A stretch of DNA of 64,000 nt from JACKDX01 sp964640175 (GTDB taxonomy: Bacteria; Myxococcota_A; Polyangia; Polyangiales; GCA-016699535). The stretch lies in NCBI GenBank assembly GCA_964640175.1, contig CAZXFW010000010.1:1-64000 (forward strand), given 5' to 3'. Below the pieces are notes generated by a model that did no database searches, was not told where the DNA came from, and saw only the letters and a program-made list of their open reading frames with translations. Position numbers and translations under genes: made by a program. Shown here piece by piece: positions 8,690 to 15,874 of the stretch. Every line of letters starts with the position of its first letter. Position 1 is the stretch's first letter.

Positions 8690-9051
8690 TGCCGCGCGGA
8701 CGAAGCGCTCTCTTTGACCTTGGTAATGGCTTCAAAGCCTGCAGGGTCGCTGATGGCGATGTCTGAGAGTATCTTGCGATCCAATCGGATATTGGCTTCT
8801 CGCAGCTGGGCAATCAGCTTGCTGTAGCTGAGTCCGACCGTACGTGCTGCCGCGTTGATGCGTGCGATCCAGAGCCGTCGGAAGTCACGCTTTTTGCGAC
8901 GACGATGAGCAAAGGCGTACTGCCATGCGTTGCGGACATTTTCGACAGCGATCGAAAACTGACGCGATCGTGCGCTGTAAAATCCCTTAGCATGACGCAA
9001 CACTCGATTGCGACGTTGGCGTGCTTTAAATCCTCGACGTACCCGCGGCAT
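8686..9051 (-). CDS. rplT: 50S ribosomal protein L20
   Basis: Large-subunit protein essential for early 50S assembly; 121 residues. The typical MPRVRRGFKARQRRNRVLRHAKGF start and the highly basic N-terminal extension are followed by FAHRRRKKRDFRRLWIARINAAAR, which is diagnostic. In E. coli and Bacillus L20 represses its own operon by binding mRNA near infC-rpmI; whether it does so here is unknown, but structured RNA is present in that region. It is coupled to pheS by a four-base overlap and lies 19 bases after rpmI. Confidence 0.98.
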   Translation of the reverse strand: MPRVRRGFKARQRRNRVLRHAKGFYSARSRQFSIAVENVRNAWQYAFAHRRRKKRDFRRLWIARINAAARTVGLSYSKLIAQLREANIRLDRKILSDIAISDPAGFEAITKVKESASSARQ

Positions 9052-9070
9052 AGTCTCTCCTGATCACTTT

Positions 9071-9268
9071 CTAAGCGTACGGCATTAACCGCTTCATGCG
9101 TTGCTCGTCGGGCTTAGCCACCATGTCGTTTTTGCGTAAACGACGCAAATGGCTTGAGGACTTGCCCCGCATCATGTGGCTTTTGTGGGCCTTGCCGCGT
9201 CGGACACGGCCGGAGCCGGTGACACTCAAGCGCTTGGCGGCACTGCTGTTGGTTTTCATTTTCGGCAT
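9071..9268 (-). CDS. rpmI: 50S ribosomal protein L35
   Basis: Small basic large-subunit protein, 65 residues from the start MPKMKTNSSAAKRLSVTGSGRVRRGKAHKSH, which is the normal N-terminus; an eight-codon upstream extension is possible in frame but atypical. The C-terminal LRKNDMVAKPDEQRMKRLMPYA closes the family pattern. It sits between infC and rplT in the conserved infC-rpmI-rplT order. Confidence 0.97.
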   Translation of the reverse strand: MPKMKTNSSAAKRLSVTGSGRVRRGKAHKSHMMRGKSSSHLRRLRKNDMVAKPDEQRMKRLMPYA

Positions 9269-9299
9269 AAGAATCCGCTCAAAATTACACACAGATTCG

Positions 9300-9318
9300 C
9301 GCGGTCCAAGGACCCGCG
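9300..9318 (-). promoter_or_regulatory. Hairpin in the rpmI leader
   Basis: CGCGG-TCC and GGACCCGCG arms pair with one bulge and a two-base loop, about 32 bases upstream of the rpmI start. With the palindrome at 9402-9427 it gives the 164-base infC-rpmI spacer two stable stems. This is a plausible site for autogenous control by L20, by analogy only. Confidence 0.35.
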
Positions 9319-9401
9319 TATCAAGAGGCGCTTTTTAGGTCTCAAAAGGGCTAAAGTCAAGTCGTTAGCGTAGGAAGGAAGGTATTCCGCGATGAAGGCT
9401 T

Positions 9402-9427
9402 CAGGGCCTTGGGATCCCAAGGCCCTG
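9402..9427. promoter_or_regulatory. 26-bp perfect palindrome just after infC
   Basis: The 26 bases are an exact inverted repeat (CAGGGCCTTGGGA followed by its complement), starting five bases past the infC stop codon. In RNA it forms an 11-bp GC-rich stem. There is no U-tract on the downstream (minus-strand) side, so it is not a typical intrinsic terminator. It could stabilise or process the infC message, attenuate readthrough into rpmI, or be a protein-binding site. Confidence 0.5.
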
Positions 9428-9432
9428 GTTCC

Positions 9433-10041
9433 TTAGGCCGATTCCGAGGCGGCCTTGGTGAGCACTGGTTTTTTGCTGATCACAGGCCCTTTGCGCGCCT
9501 GAAAGGTTTTGGGAGCCAAAAGCAGTGTCATGGCACGGCCTTCCATGTGGGTAGCGGTTTCCACAAACCCAATGTCCTCAATCGCACCCGTGATGGCCTC
9601 AAGTTGTTTGCGAGCCGGCTCTGGGTGGGTGATCTCACGGCCACGAAACCGGCAGGTGATTTTGACTTTATTGCCCTCTTCAAGAAAACGCCGGACATGT
9701 TTGACCTTAACTTGCATGTCATGGTCGTCGGTTTTGGGTCGCAGTTTGATTTCTTTGATCTCTACGACAGTCTGACGCTTTCTGGCTTCTTTTTGTTTCT
9801 TGGCCTCTTCGTACTTAAATTTACCGAAGTCCATGATCTTGCACACGGGCGGCGCTGCTTTGGGGTTGACCTCGACAAGATCGAGTTCAGCCTCGCGTGC
9901 CATGCGAATGGCTTTAGAGGTTTCCATCACGCCAAGCATTTCACCCGCGGGGCCCACCACACGCACCTCAGGGATGCGAATGCGCTCGTTGGTACGAGGT
10001 CCGTGATACGTTCGACGTTTTTCCATAAACGGTTTAGAGAT
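9433..10041 (-). CDS. infC: Translation initiation factor IF-3 (probable ATC start)
   Basis: IF-3 binds the 30S subunit and enforces start-codon selection. The N-domain (about 10-80) shows RTNERIRIPEVRVVGPAGEMLGVM and DLVEVNPKAAPPVCKIMDFGKFKYE, and the C-domain (about 90-185) IKLRPKTDDHDMQVKVKHVRRFLEEGNKVKITCRFRGREI. The first in-frame ATG (10026) is 22 bases from any Shine-Dalgarno sequence, whereas an in-frame ATC at 10041 sits exactly 7 bases after a perfect AGGAGG (10049-10054). A non-canonical AUU, AUC or AUA start is the classic device by which IF-3 represses its own synthesis, so I take the ATC start, giving 202 residues (MSKPFMEKRRTYHG). A C-terminal tail of about 15 residues follows the C-domain. 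It is second in the thrS-infC-rpmI-rplT-pheST order. Confidence 0.96.
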   Translation of the reverse strand: MSKPFMEKRRTYHGPRTNERIRIPEVRVVGPAGEMLGVMETSKAIRMAREAELDLVEVNPKAAPPVCKIMDFGKFKYEEAKKQKEARKRQTVVEIKEIKLRPKTDDHDMQVKVKHVRRFLEEGNKVKITCRFRGREITHPEPARKQLEAITGAIEDIGFVETATHMEGRAMTLLLAPKTFQARKGPVISKKPVLTKAASESA

Positions 10042-10048
10042 AGTCTTT

Positions 10049-10054
10049 CCTCCT
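10049..10054 (-). promoter_or_regulatory. Shine-Dalgarno deciding the infC ATC start
   Basis: AGGAGG on the minus strand, 7 bases before ATC (10039-10041) and 22 bases before the first ATG. This spacing favours the ATC as the initiation codon. Confidence 0.7.
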
Positions 10055-10058
10055 GCAA

Positions 10059-10109
10059 GAAGAGCGCTGCGCTCTTCGGTTCATCATCGCGCTTCTGGCG
10101 TTGCCAGAA
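10059..10109 (-). promoter_or_regulatory. Two hairpins in the thrS-infC spacer
   Basis: Positions 10059-10077 form an 8-bp stem (GAAGAGCG/CGCTCTTC, three-base loop) ending four bases before the infC Shine-Dalgarno. Positions 10093-10109 form a 7-bp stem (TTCTGGC/GCCAGAA, three-base loop). Neither has a U-tract, so they are more likely leader structures affecting infC translation or mRNA stability than terminators. Confidence 0.45.
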
Positions 10110-10153
10110 ACATAAACACTTGGATAGATTAACGAGTGTCCTGAAAGCATAAC

Positions 10154-12091
10154 TTAGGATGCCCGTCGTGACGGTGGTAGGGATTCGACGCTGAGCCGTT
10201 CAAGGAAGCTCTCGACCGACATGAACCCCAAGTCCTTGTCTTCGTCACGGGACCGCAATGCAACGCCTCGGCCTTCGACTTCTTTGTCTCCCACCACTGC
10301 AATATACGGTATGCGCATCAAACGAGCTTGACGAATTTTGGCGCCGAGTTTTTCATGGGACCCATCAAAGGAAGCGCGAATTTTAGCAGAAACACACTGC
10401 TTGTGCAAATCCATTCCGTATTCATTGAACTTTTCGCTGACGGTGACGATACGGACCTGCTCGGGGGCCAGCCACACGGGAAAAGCGCCGCCTACGTGCT
10501 CAATCAATACGCCCATAAATCGTTCGATGGATCCGAAAAATGCCCGATGCAGCACGACCGGTCGGGTGGGGGTGTTGTGTTCGCTGATGTAATTGAGATC
10601 AAAGCGCTCTGGCATGTTGAAGTCAAACTGGATGGTGCCAAGCTGCCAGGATCGGCCAATGGCATCGCTTAGGTGAAACTCAAGCTTGGGACCGTAAAAA
10701 ACACCTTCACCCGGCGAGATGGTGTGGGGCAACCCTTTGGCTTTAACTGCTTCTATAAGTACGTTCTCGGCATGATCCCATTGGGCATCGGTGCCGAGCC
10801 GTTCTTCAGGGCGTGTGGCCACGGCGATACGAATGTCAGAGAACCCAAAATCCTGATAAAGATCGTAAAGGGCTTCGATGAAGCTGGCCATTTCGGTATG
10901 AGCTTGCTCCGTTGTACAAAAGATGTGCGCATCATCCTGGCAAAATGTACGTACGCGGGTCAGGCCTTGGGTCACGCCGCTGCGCTCGTAGCGATGCAGC
11001 CGACCAAAATCGGCTAAGCGCAGCGGAAGCTCGCGGTAACTGCGGCGGGTGTTTCCAAAGAGCAGGGCATGCCCTGGGCAGTTCATGGGCTTAATGCAAA
11101 ACCGTTCTTCGCTTGCGAGCGAGCCCCTGGGCTGCGCGAGAGTAGCTTTTTGGGAAGCCTCTTCGTCCAGGGTGCGGGCAAAGTACATGTTTTCTGCATA
11201 GGACGGCAGATGCCCTGAGGTGTGAAAGAGCTGTGCATCAAAAATCTGAGGCGTGATCACCTCTTGGTAGCCATAACGTATGTAAACCTCACGCACGTAC
11301 TCGACCAGCAGGTTGTACACGGTGGTGCCGCGTGGCAGGAAAAAGGGAGAGGCAGGTGCCCAGGGGTGAAACGCAATGAGCTCAAGCTCTTTGCCCAGCT
11401 TACGGTGATCGCGTTTTTTGGCTTCTTCGAGTTGTGCCAAGTGTTGCCGCAGCGCCTTGGGTGAGGCAAACGCGGTCCCATAAATGCGTTGCAGCATCTT
11501 GTTGCGTTCATCGCCACGCCAATAAGCGCCTGCCACGCCGGTGAGTTTCACTGCAGACAAAAAGCCGGTGCTTGGCACATGCGGACCCTGACACAAATCC
11601 ACCCACTCGCCGTGCCTATAAATCGAGATGGGGTCCTGGAGATCTTTTAGAATCTCTAGCTTGTAGCTCTCGCCTAGGTTGCTGAAAAGCTGCTCGGCTT
11701 TTTCGCGCGTCACGACTTCGCGGCAAAACGGCGTGTTTGCTTCGATGACTTGGAGCATGACTTCTTCGATGCGTGCCAAGTCGTCTTCAGAGAAGGCGCC
11801 TTCAGGGCGGTCGAAATCATAGTAAAACCCTTGATCGATTGCGGGGCCGATCGTCACTTTAGTGCCAGGAAACAAGCGTTGTACCGCATCGGCCATGACA
11901 TGGGCGCTCGAATGGCGAATCACCTCAAGCGCGCGCGGGTCGTTGACCTTAATGGGCTTAACCTGAGCGCTTTCGGGAACGGGCGTGTGCAGATCGTAAA
12001 GTTTTCCATCGACATCTGCCGCAACAACGTCAGTGTCGAGAAGCCCTTCGCGTTCAAGGATGTGCTTTGCTGTAAGATCTTCGTTTGGCAT
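10154..12091 (-). CDS. thrS: Threonine--tRNA ligase
   Basis: Class II synthetase charging tRNA-Thr, 645 residues. Visible are an N-terminal TGS-like segment (about 1-60), the second additional (editing) domain with RHSSAHVMADAVQRLFPG and GFYYDFD (about 75-110), catalytic-core blocks PRGTTVYN, MNCPGHALLF, motif 2 around RYERSGVTQGLTRVRTFCQDDAHIF, motif 3 near RPVVLHRAFFGSIERFMG, and the C-terminal anticodon-binding domain (about 535-640). Cys, His and His zinc ligands are in the expected blocks (NCPGH, DDAHIF, LHRAF). It is the first gene of the translation operon. The upstream region holds a tandem repeat and a promoter (12097-12272), and no clear Shine-Dalgarno is seen, which is odd for a housekeeping gene. 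Confidence 0.98.
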   Translation of the reverse strand: MPNEDLTAKHILEREGLLDTDVVAADVDGKLYDLHTPVPESAQVKPIKVNDPRALEVIRHSSAHVMADAVQRLFPGTKVTIGPAIDQGFYYDFDRPEGAFSEDDLARIEEVMLQVIEANTPFCREVVTREKAEQLFSNLGESYKLEILKDLQDPISIYRHGEWVDLCQGPHVPSTGFLSAVKLTGVAGAYWRGDERNKMLQRIYGTAFASPKALRQHLAQLEEAKKRDHRKLGKELELIAFHPWAPASPFFLPRGTTVYNLLVEYVREVYIRYGYQEVITPQIFDAQLFHTSGHLPSYAENMYFARTLDEEASQKATLAQPRGSLASEERFCIKPMNCPGHALLFGNTRRSYRELPLRLADFGRLHRYERSGVTQGLTRVRTFCQDDAHIFCTTEQAHTEMASFIEALYDLYQDFGFSDIRIAVATRPEERLGTDAQWDHAENVLIEAVKAKGLPHTISPGEGVFYGPKLEFHLSDAIGRSWQLGTIQFDFNMPERFDLNYISEHNTPTRPVVLHRAFFGSIERFMGVLIEHVGGAFPVWLAPEQVRIVTVSEKFNEYGMDLHKQCVSAKIRASFDGSHEKLGAKIRQARLMRIPYIAVVGDKEVEGRGVALRSRDEDKDLGFMSVESFLERLSVESLPPSRRAS

Positions 12092-12096
12092 CGTTC

Positions 12097-12204
12097 TACG
12101 TTCGCGCGGCCCGAGGGCCCGCTCACCATGTCACATACGTTCGCGCTGCCCGAGGGCCCGCTCACCATGTCACATACGTTCGCGCGGCCCGAGGGCCCGC
12201 TCAC
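12097..12204 (-). repeat. 39-bp tandem repeat (2.8 copies) in the thrS leader
   Basis: Units start at 12097, 12136 and 12175; the first two are 39 bases and differ at one base, and the third is cut after 30 bases. Each unit holds the palindromic core GGCCCGAGGGCC. The period is 13 codons: read on the minus strand it encodes repeats of MVSGPSGRANVCD, and this frame runs on through the thrS start codon out of frame with thrS. It lies between the promoter at 12216-12244 and the thrS start, so it should be transcribed as a structured leader. One further copy lies at about 14303-14347. Confidence 0.8.
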
Positions 12205-12272
12205 AAGTCGGCGTGGATATACGCTTTGCGACTGTAGCGGTCAAATCCGGACGACCACTGTCACCGGAGCAG
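12158..12272 (-). repeat. 115-bp promoter-bearing repeat, copy 1
   Basis: Aligns without gaps to 14303-14417 with only a few substitutions. From left to right it contains the last part of the 39-bp unit, a sigma-70 promoter reading leftwards (12216-12244), and a piece matching the codons for the CSGDSG active-site segment of the trypsin-like gene at 17071. Copy 1 lies upstream of thrS. Confidence 0.8.
12216..12244 (-). promoter_or_regulatory. Candidate sigma-70 promoter for thrS inside the repeat
   Basis: TTGACC (12239-12244, five of six) and TATATC (12216-12221, four of six) separated by 17 bases on the minus strand. Transcription would begin near 12209 and run through the 39-bp repeats into thrS. 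The same promoter is found in copy 2 of the repeat. Confidence 0.55.
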
Positions 12273-12315
12273 TCTCTCCCGTCTGATACCTAGGACGGTA
12301 AGTGAGCGCATTGGT

Positions 12316-14301
12316 TTAGCAGTCATTGCTTGGATCGACCGTAATGCCTTCACGGTGTGCTTCACAGGCATTGTCGTAACGAACACCATCACAACCGCAT
12401 ACTTCGTCACCCTCAGGAGCGCAGTTTGGCGGTCGAGGTTGGCACAGTCCGGGGCTGGTGCATGTGGCGCGATCGCAATATTCTTCCGTACTGCAGCTTA
12501 CGCCACCTGGCTCGCATACGCTGACGTTGCCACCATTATCGACAGGGACTCCCGCGTCGGTAGTCGGCGATCCAGTGACTTCGATACGAAACGCTTCAAT
12601 TTTACCTTGCGCAAAGCCGTCGAGATCACATGTGCCGATATACAGAATATCATCGAGTACAAGCGGTTTGATGTACCGAGCGCCTTCGTTTTGTAGACGC
12701 AAGCGTTGGATGATTGCTCCGTCATCGGCACGAATCACCCATAGGTACGCGCCCCCGACATGGGGCTCAACCACATACACATAGTCCCTGTCGTTGGTGC
12801 GATGCAGTAGAGGACGACCGGTGTGACGTCGAAAAGCCTCCTTGGCTAAAGGTGTCTCGGGATCGGGTGTTTGCCACAGACGTTGGAGATCGGGCTTGCC
12901 ATGGCTCATGACGATGCGCATCGCCACTACGCCGGCCGGATGCGTGCGGTCAAACATGAAGCCACTGACAATTACGACAGGATCGCCATTAACCGATGCC
13001 ACGACAGGCTGCGTGACAAATTGACCAGCCCAACTGGCGCCGCAAGTGTCCGTCTTTGTGCCGCACATCGGTAACGCCTGCTCACGATCATACAAAGTGC
13101 CCATATGGTCTGCATCGATTAGATACACTCCTCCGTCTTTTGCGGGATGGACCAACACGCGCGGGCCGTTTGGCACATTGACCTCAACCGGGGCACTGGC
13201 GCCAAAATCTGCATCCAATCGGCCGTAGCATTCGTACAAGCTTAGACCATCGCAATCGCCATGCTCTGGCTGCAACGTTTGTCCCGCCGGCATACGTGCC
13301 GAGAAAATATTCTTGCATGAAGCCAAGCACTCAATGCTGGGATTGAGTTCATCAAAATCCGCACATAACTCGGTATTGCATTCTGGCTCAGGAGTTAGGC
13401 CGCGTGAAACTTTTAACAAGCTATTGGCATATGCTTTCCGATCGAAGTTGACTCTGCCGTTGCCTGTGGGAATGAATAGCTCGTACGTGTCATCGGGTCG
13501 CTTGGAGATCAATAATCCAGCGGGCGTCCAAACGCCACCACCGCAGACCATCGTAAAAAGGTGCTTGGCATCGGCAGTGCAATCACTTTCAGCGGTAGTC
13601 AAAAGCGTGGCTGCAATGGCTGCGCTTGGGCCTTCGTCATGCCAAGCGTCGAGATCGATTTCAAACACCCAGCCGTGAAATGGTTGTATGCTTGGACCGT
13701 TGCCCACTGACACATAGAGCAGACCCCGCTCGCGATCGGAAACCGTCACATGGTGTATGGCTGAACGTTGAAGCTGATAACGGGCTTGAAGCACGACGCT
13801 GTTGCCATCGTAGCCAGGTACACTGGCGTGTAGCCTAAGCTGCGCAAAGGAGCTATCGAATTCCTTCGTAGCAAGGTTGAACACGCCAACCTCATGACTT
13901 ACGCGCTGCCATGTGCCTTGATCGGGGAGTCCCTGACCCGTGATGGTGTTTTGCCACGCCAAGAACATCCAGTTTTCATATACCGTTGGAGTGGCAAGCA
14001 GGATTGGCGTTTGGCCGTCAGGGGCATCAATCTTTGCTGACCATTTCTGGTCGCCAGTATTAGGATCAAAACCGCGAATCAGGCCGTCCATTGCAACGGT
14101 GATAAGGTCGCGTGTTCCGTTCGAATAGGTATGGCTGATGGGAGAAGCCATATTGCAGGAACGCGATGCGTCTGTTGAGAACAACGGAACTAAGTTAACA
14201 ACTTCTTCACCGTCTCGAGGCGGCTTGATTTCACCATCGTCTTTTTTGGTGCAGCTCAAAACTGCAGTCAATCCCAAACTGATCACAACCAAGCGCCGCA
14301 T
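12316..14301 (-). CDS. PQQ-propeller-like lipoprotein with C-terminal Kazal domain
   Basis: A 661-residue predicted lipoprotein from the start MRRLVVISLGLTAVLSC, with C17 as lipidation site; the reading frame stays open upstream into the repeat, but the signal peptide fixes the start. The body (about 40-590) has repeated segments typical of PQQ-type beta-propellers (DGLIRGFDPNTGDQKW, GLLYVSVGNGP, DGGVYLIDADHMGTLYD, AYLWVIRADDGAIIQRL). A Cys-rich linker is followed by a Kazal-type serine protease inhibitor domain in the last 45 residues (EVCGCDGVRYDNACEAHREG). Kazal domains block trypsin- or subtilisin-like proteases, and a trypsin-like lipoprotein is encoded 3 kb upstream; pairing of the two is inference. 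Expression is probably driven by the repeat-borne promoter at 14361-14389, and its start codon abuts the repeat. Confidence 0.85.
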   Translation of the reverse strand: MRRLVVISLGLTAVLSCTKKDDGEIKPPRDGEEVVNLVPLFSTDASRSCNMASPISHTYSNGTRDLITVAMDGLIRGFDPNTGDQKWSAKIDAPDGQTPILLATPTVYENWMFLAWQNTITGQGLPDQGTWQRVSHEVGVFNLATKEFDSSFAQLRLHASVPGYDGNSVVLQARYQLQRSAIHHVTVSDRERGLLYVSVGNGPSIQPFHGWVFEIDLDAWHDEGPSAAIAATLLTTAESDCTADAKHLFTMVCGGGVWTPAGLLISKRPDDTYELFIPTGNGRVNFDRKAYANSLLKVSRGLTPEPECNTELCADFDELNPSIECLASCKNIFSARMPAGQTLQPEHGDCDGLSLYECYGRLDADFGASAPVEVNVPNGPRVLVHPAKDGGVYLIDADHMGTLYDREQALPMCGTKTDTCGASWAGQFVTQPVVASVNGDPVVIVSGFMFDRTHPAGVVAMRIVMSHGKPDLQRLWQTPDPETPLAKEAFRRHTGRPLLHRTNDRDYVYVVEPHVGGAYLWVIRADDGAIIQRLRLQNEGARYIKPLVLDDILYIGTCDLDGFAQGKIEAFRIEVTGSPTTDAGVPVDNGGNVSVCEPGGVSCSTEEYCDRATCTSPGLCQPRPPNCAPEGDEVCGCDGVRYDNACEAHREGITVDPSNDC

Positions 14302-14302
14302 A

Positions 14303-14417
14303 CCGCTCACCATGTCACATACGTTCGCGCGGCCCAAGGGCCCGCTCACAAATCGGCGTGGATATACGCTTTGCGACTGTAGCGGTCAAATCCGGACCAC
14401 CACTGTCACCGGAGCAG
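14303..14417 (-). repeat. 115-bp promoter-bearing repeat, copy 2
   Basis: Near-identical to 12158-12272. It ends one base before the start codon of the Kazal lipoprotein gene, so it supplies promoter and leader for that gene. Similarity to the trypsin-like gene (17451-17490) continues past the repeat boundary to 14430 for 39 bases with two mismatches. Confidence 0.8.
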
Positions 14418-14430
14418 CCATGACCGTCGG
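14315..14430 (-). pseudogene. Remnant of a trypsin-like protease gene (GHGCSGDSGGP segment)
   Basis: Read leftwards from 14430 this stretch encodes DGHGCSGDSGGP, identical to the active-site serine segment of the protease at 17071-18270, and then continues DLTATVAKRIST to a stop at 14315-14317. Only the serine motif is recognisable; the His and Asp regions are missing. It is best read as debris of a duplicated protease gene now forming part of the promoter-bearing repeat. Alternatively it is a small recombination patch. Confidence 0.5.
14361..14389 (-). promoter_or_regulatory. Candidate sigma-70 promoter for the Kazal lipoprotein gene
   Basis: TTGACC (14384-14389) and TATATC (14361-14366) with a 17-base spacer, identical to the copy upstream of thrS. 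It predicts a leader of about 50 bases. Confidence 0.55.
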
Positions 14431-14467
14431 TGTCGCAGTGCGTCTTCCGTGTTGCGTGCAAAAACGC

Positions 14468-15841
14468 TTAGCATTCGAGGTCATTCATTGCGGCAAACGC
14501 GGCTTCTCGGCCGCTTTGAATACACGCGGCAAGGTTGACGCCTTGGAAGGTATTTCCAGCGAGGTAGAGGCGATCTAGCGCGGTGAGCCGTTGCATGATC
14601 GCTCTTACAGTAGAGAGGTGGCCTACCTCGTAGCATGGCAATAGCGGTGCGCGTCGGCGTGCTTGGCAGAAATAAGGCGGTGCTTCTATTCCCATGAGTT
14701 CGCGCAAGTCTTCTAACGCGTGCACTTGTAACTCTACGTCAGGCGCTGCGTCGTCTGCGTCCAAAAAGCACCGAATTAAGACGTCGTCGCCCGGTGCACG
14801 ACCAGGCCACTTGGCACTGCTCCACGTGCAGCTGCGCACAGTACGACTCTCCTTTGTGGCTACTATGAACCCTGTTCCTTGCATAGGATGAGGCACCTGG
14901 TGGCGCTTCCAGGCAAAGCTAAAGGCGCACTGCGACGAGTACGTAATGCCTCCGAGTAATCGTGCGAGCTCCGGATCCAGATGTTCAACCAGTCGAGCTG
15001 TTGTGTGAGATGGCGTGGTGAGAATCACCGCATCTGCGCTCAAATTACCTTGTGCTCCTAGCTTAAGGTGCAGCCGTCCCTGCGCTGCCTGAGCAATGCG
15101 TTCAACTGGGGAGTTGTACTTTACGTGCGGCGACAATGCGGCAGCAAGTCTATCGGTGAGCATGGCCATTCCGTCTCGCAATGTTCTAAACACACGGGGA
15201 TGTCCTTCCCTAGAAGTGCGGCGGGCAGCGTTGCGAATGCCCTTCGTCACCGAGCCAAAGTCTTGCTCGTAGGCCAACAACGTAGGCAAGATGGCTTGCA
15301 TGCTTAAGCGGTTTATGGGTGTATGGTAGATTGTGCCGAGCAAAGGTCCAACCACACGTTCAACAAGTTCGCGTCCGAATCGGCGTAAGAAAAAGGACTC
15401 CACGCTTTGCGCTTCGGCCAACACCGGTGATGCTGGCAGCCAGCGCTCCATGGCCATTCGGAGTTTGCCTACAGGCGAAAAAAGTCCCGAGACAAAAAGC
15501 TGCCAGGGATCGACGGGCGCCATCGAAATCATGCCTCGTGGTAAGGTATAGAGTTCATTGCCTCTCGCGATAAATGTTTGCATCGGTTGATTAAGTGCCA
15601 GCACCGCTTCTGAAGGCAGGATCTCTTGCACCAAGGCTTCTACAGGTCCAGCACCCACAAAGGAGTCCGGGCCATGTTCAATCAAGAGCCCGTGGTCACT
15701 GTGCTGCGTTTCGACTAAGCCTCCTGGCCTGTGCGATGCCTCAAGTACGATAAGCTCGAGATCCGGCTTTGTGTTTAACACGGTACGTGCGGCAGTCAGG
15801 CCAGTAATGCCTGCACCGACAATCACAATGCGTTTGGTCAT
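14468..15841 (-). CDS. hemY: Protoporphyrinogen oxidase (HemY/HemG type)
   Basis: FAD-dependent oxygen-using enzyme that converts protoporphyrinogen IX to protoporphyrin IX (or coproporphyrinogen III to coproporphyrin III in the coproheme route); 457 residues. The N-terminal Rossmann motif RIVIVGAGITGLTAAR is followed by LEASHRPGGLVET and HGPDSF, the usual substrate and FAD contacts. Later family blocks include LRDGMAMLTDRLAAAL, DAVILTTPSH and the C-terminal LYLAGNTFQGVNLAACIQSGREAA that closes the FAD site. It lies 33 bases downstream of the radical SAM gene on the same strand, and a shared role in heme synthesis is likely. Protoporphyrinogen and coproporphyrinogen oxidases cannot be separated from sequence alone. 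Confidence 0.92.
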   Translation of the reverse strand: MTKRIVIVGAGITGLTAARTVLNTKPDLELIVLEASHRPGGLVETQHSDHGLLIEHGPDSFVGAGPVEALVQEILPSEAVLALNQPMQTFIARGNELYTLPRGMISMAPVDPWQLFVSGLFSPVGKLRMAMERWLPASPVLAEAQSVESFFLRRFGRELVERVVGPLLGTIYHTPINRLSMQAILPTLLAYEQDFGSVTKGIRNAARRTSREGHPRVFRTLRDGMAMLTDRLAAALSPHVKYNSPVERIAQAAQGRLHLKLGAQGNLSADAVILTTPSHTTARLVEHLDPELARLLGGITYSSQCAFSFAWKRHQVPHPMQGTGFIVATKESRTVRSCTWSSAKWPGRAPGDDVLIRCFLDADDAAPDVELQVHALEDLRELMGIEAPPYFCQARRRAPLLPCYEVGHLSTVRAIMQRLTALDRLYLAGNTFQGVNLAACIQSGREAAFAAMNDLEC

Positions 15842-15874
15842 GGCGAGGGGCGGTTAGTGTTCGGGTGAATAAGT

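Noticed and set aside
7628..9051. Long opposite-strand frames over pheT, pheS and infC
   Set aside because: They mirror conserved essential genes and have no ribosome sites or family patterns.
10059..10109. Hairpins after thrS as intrinsic terminators
   Set aside because: Neither has a following U-tract in the direction of transcription, and infC follows at once.
12097..12204. Regular 39-bp repeats that might be a CRISPR array
   Set aside because: The units are adjacent with no unique spacers, there are fewer than three, and no cas gene is near.
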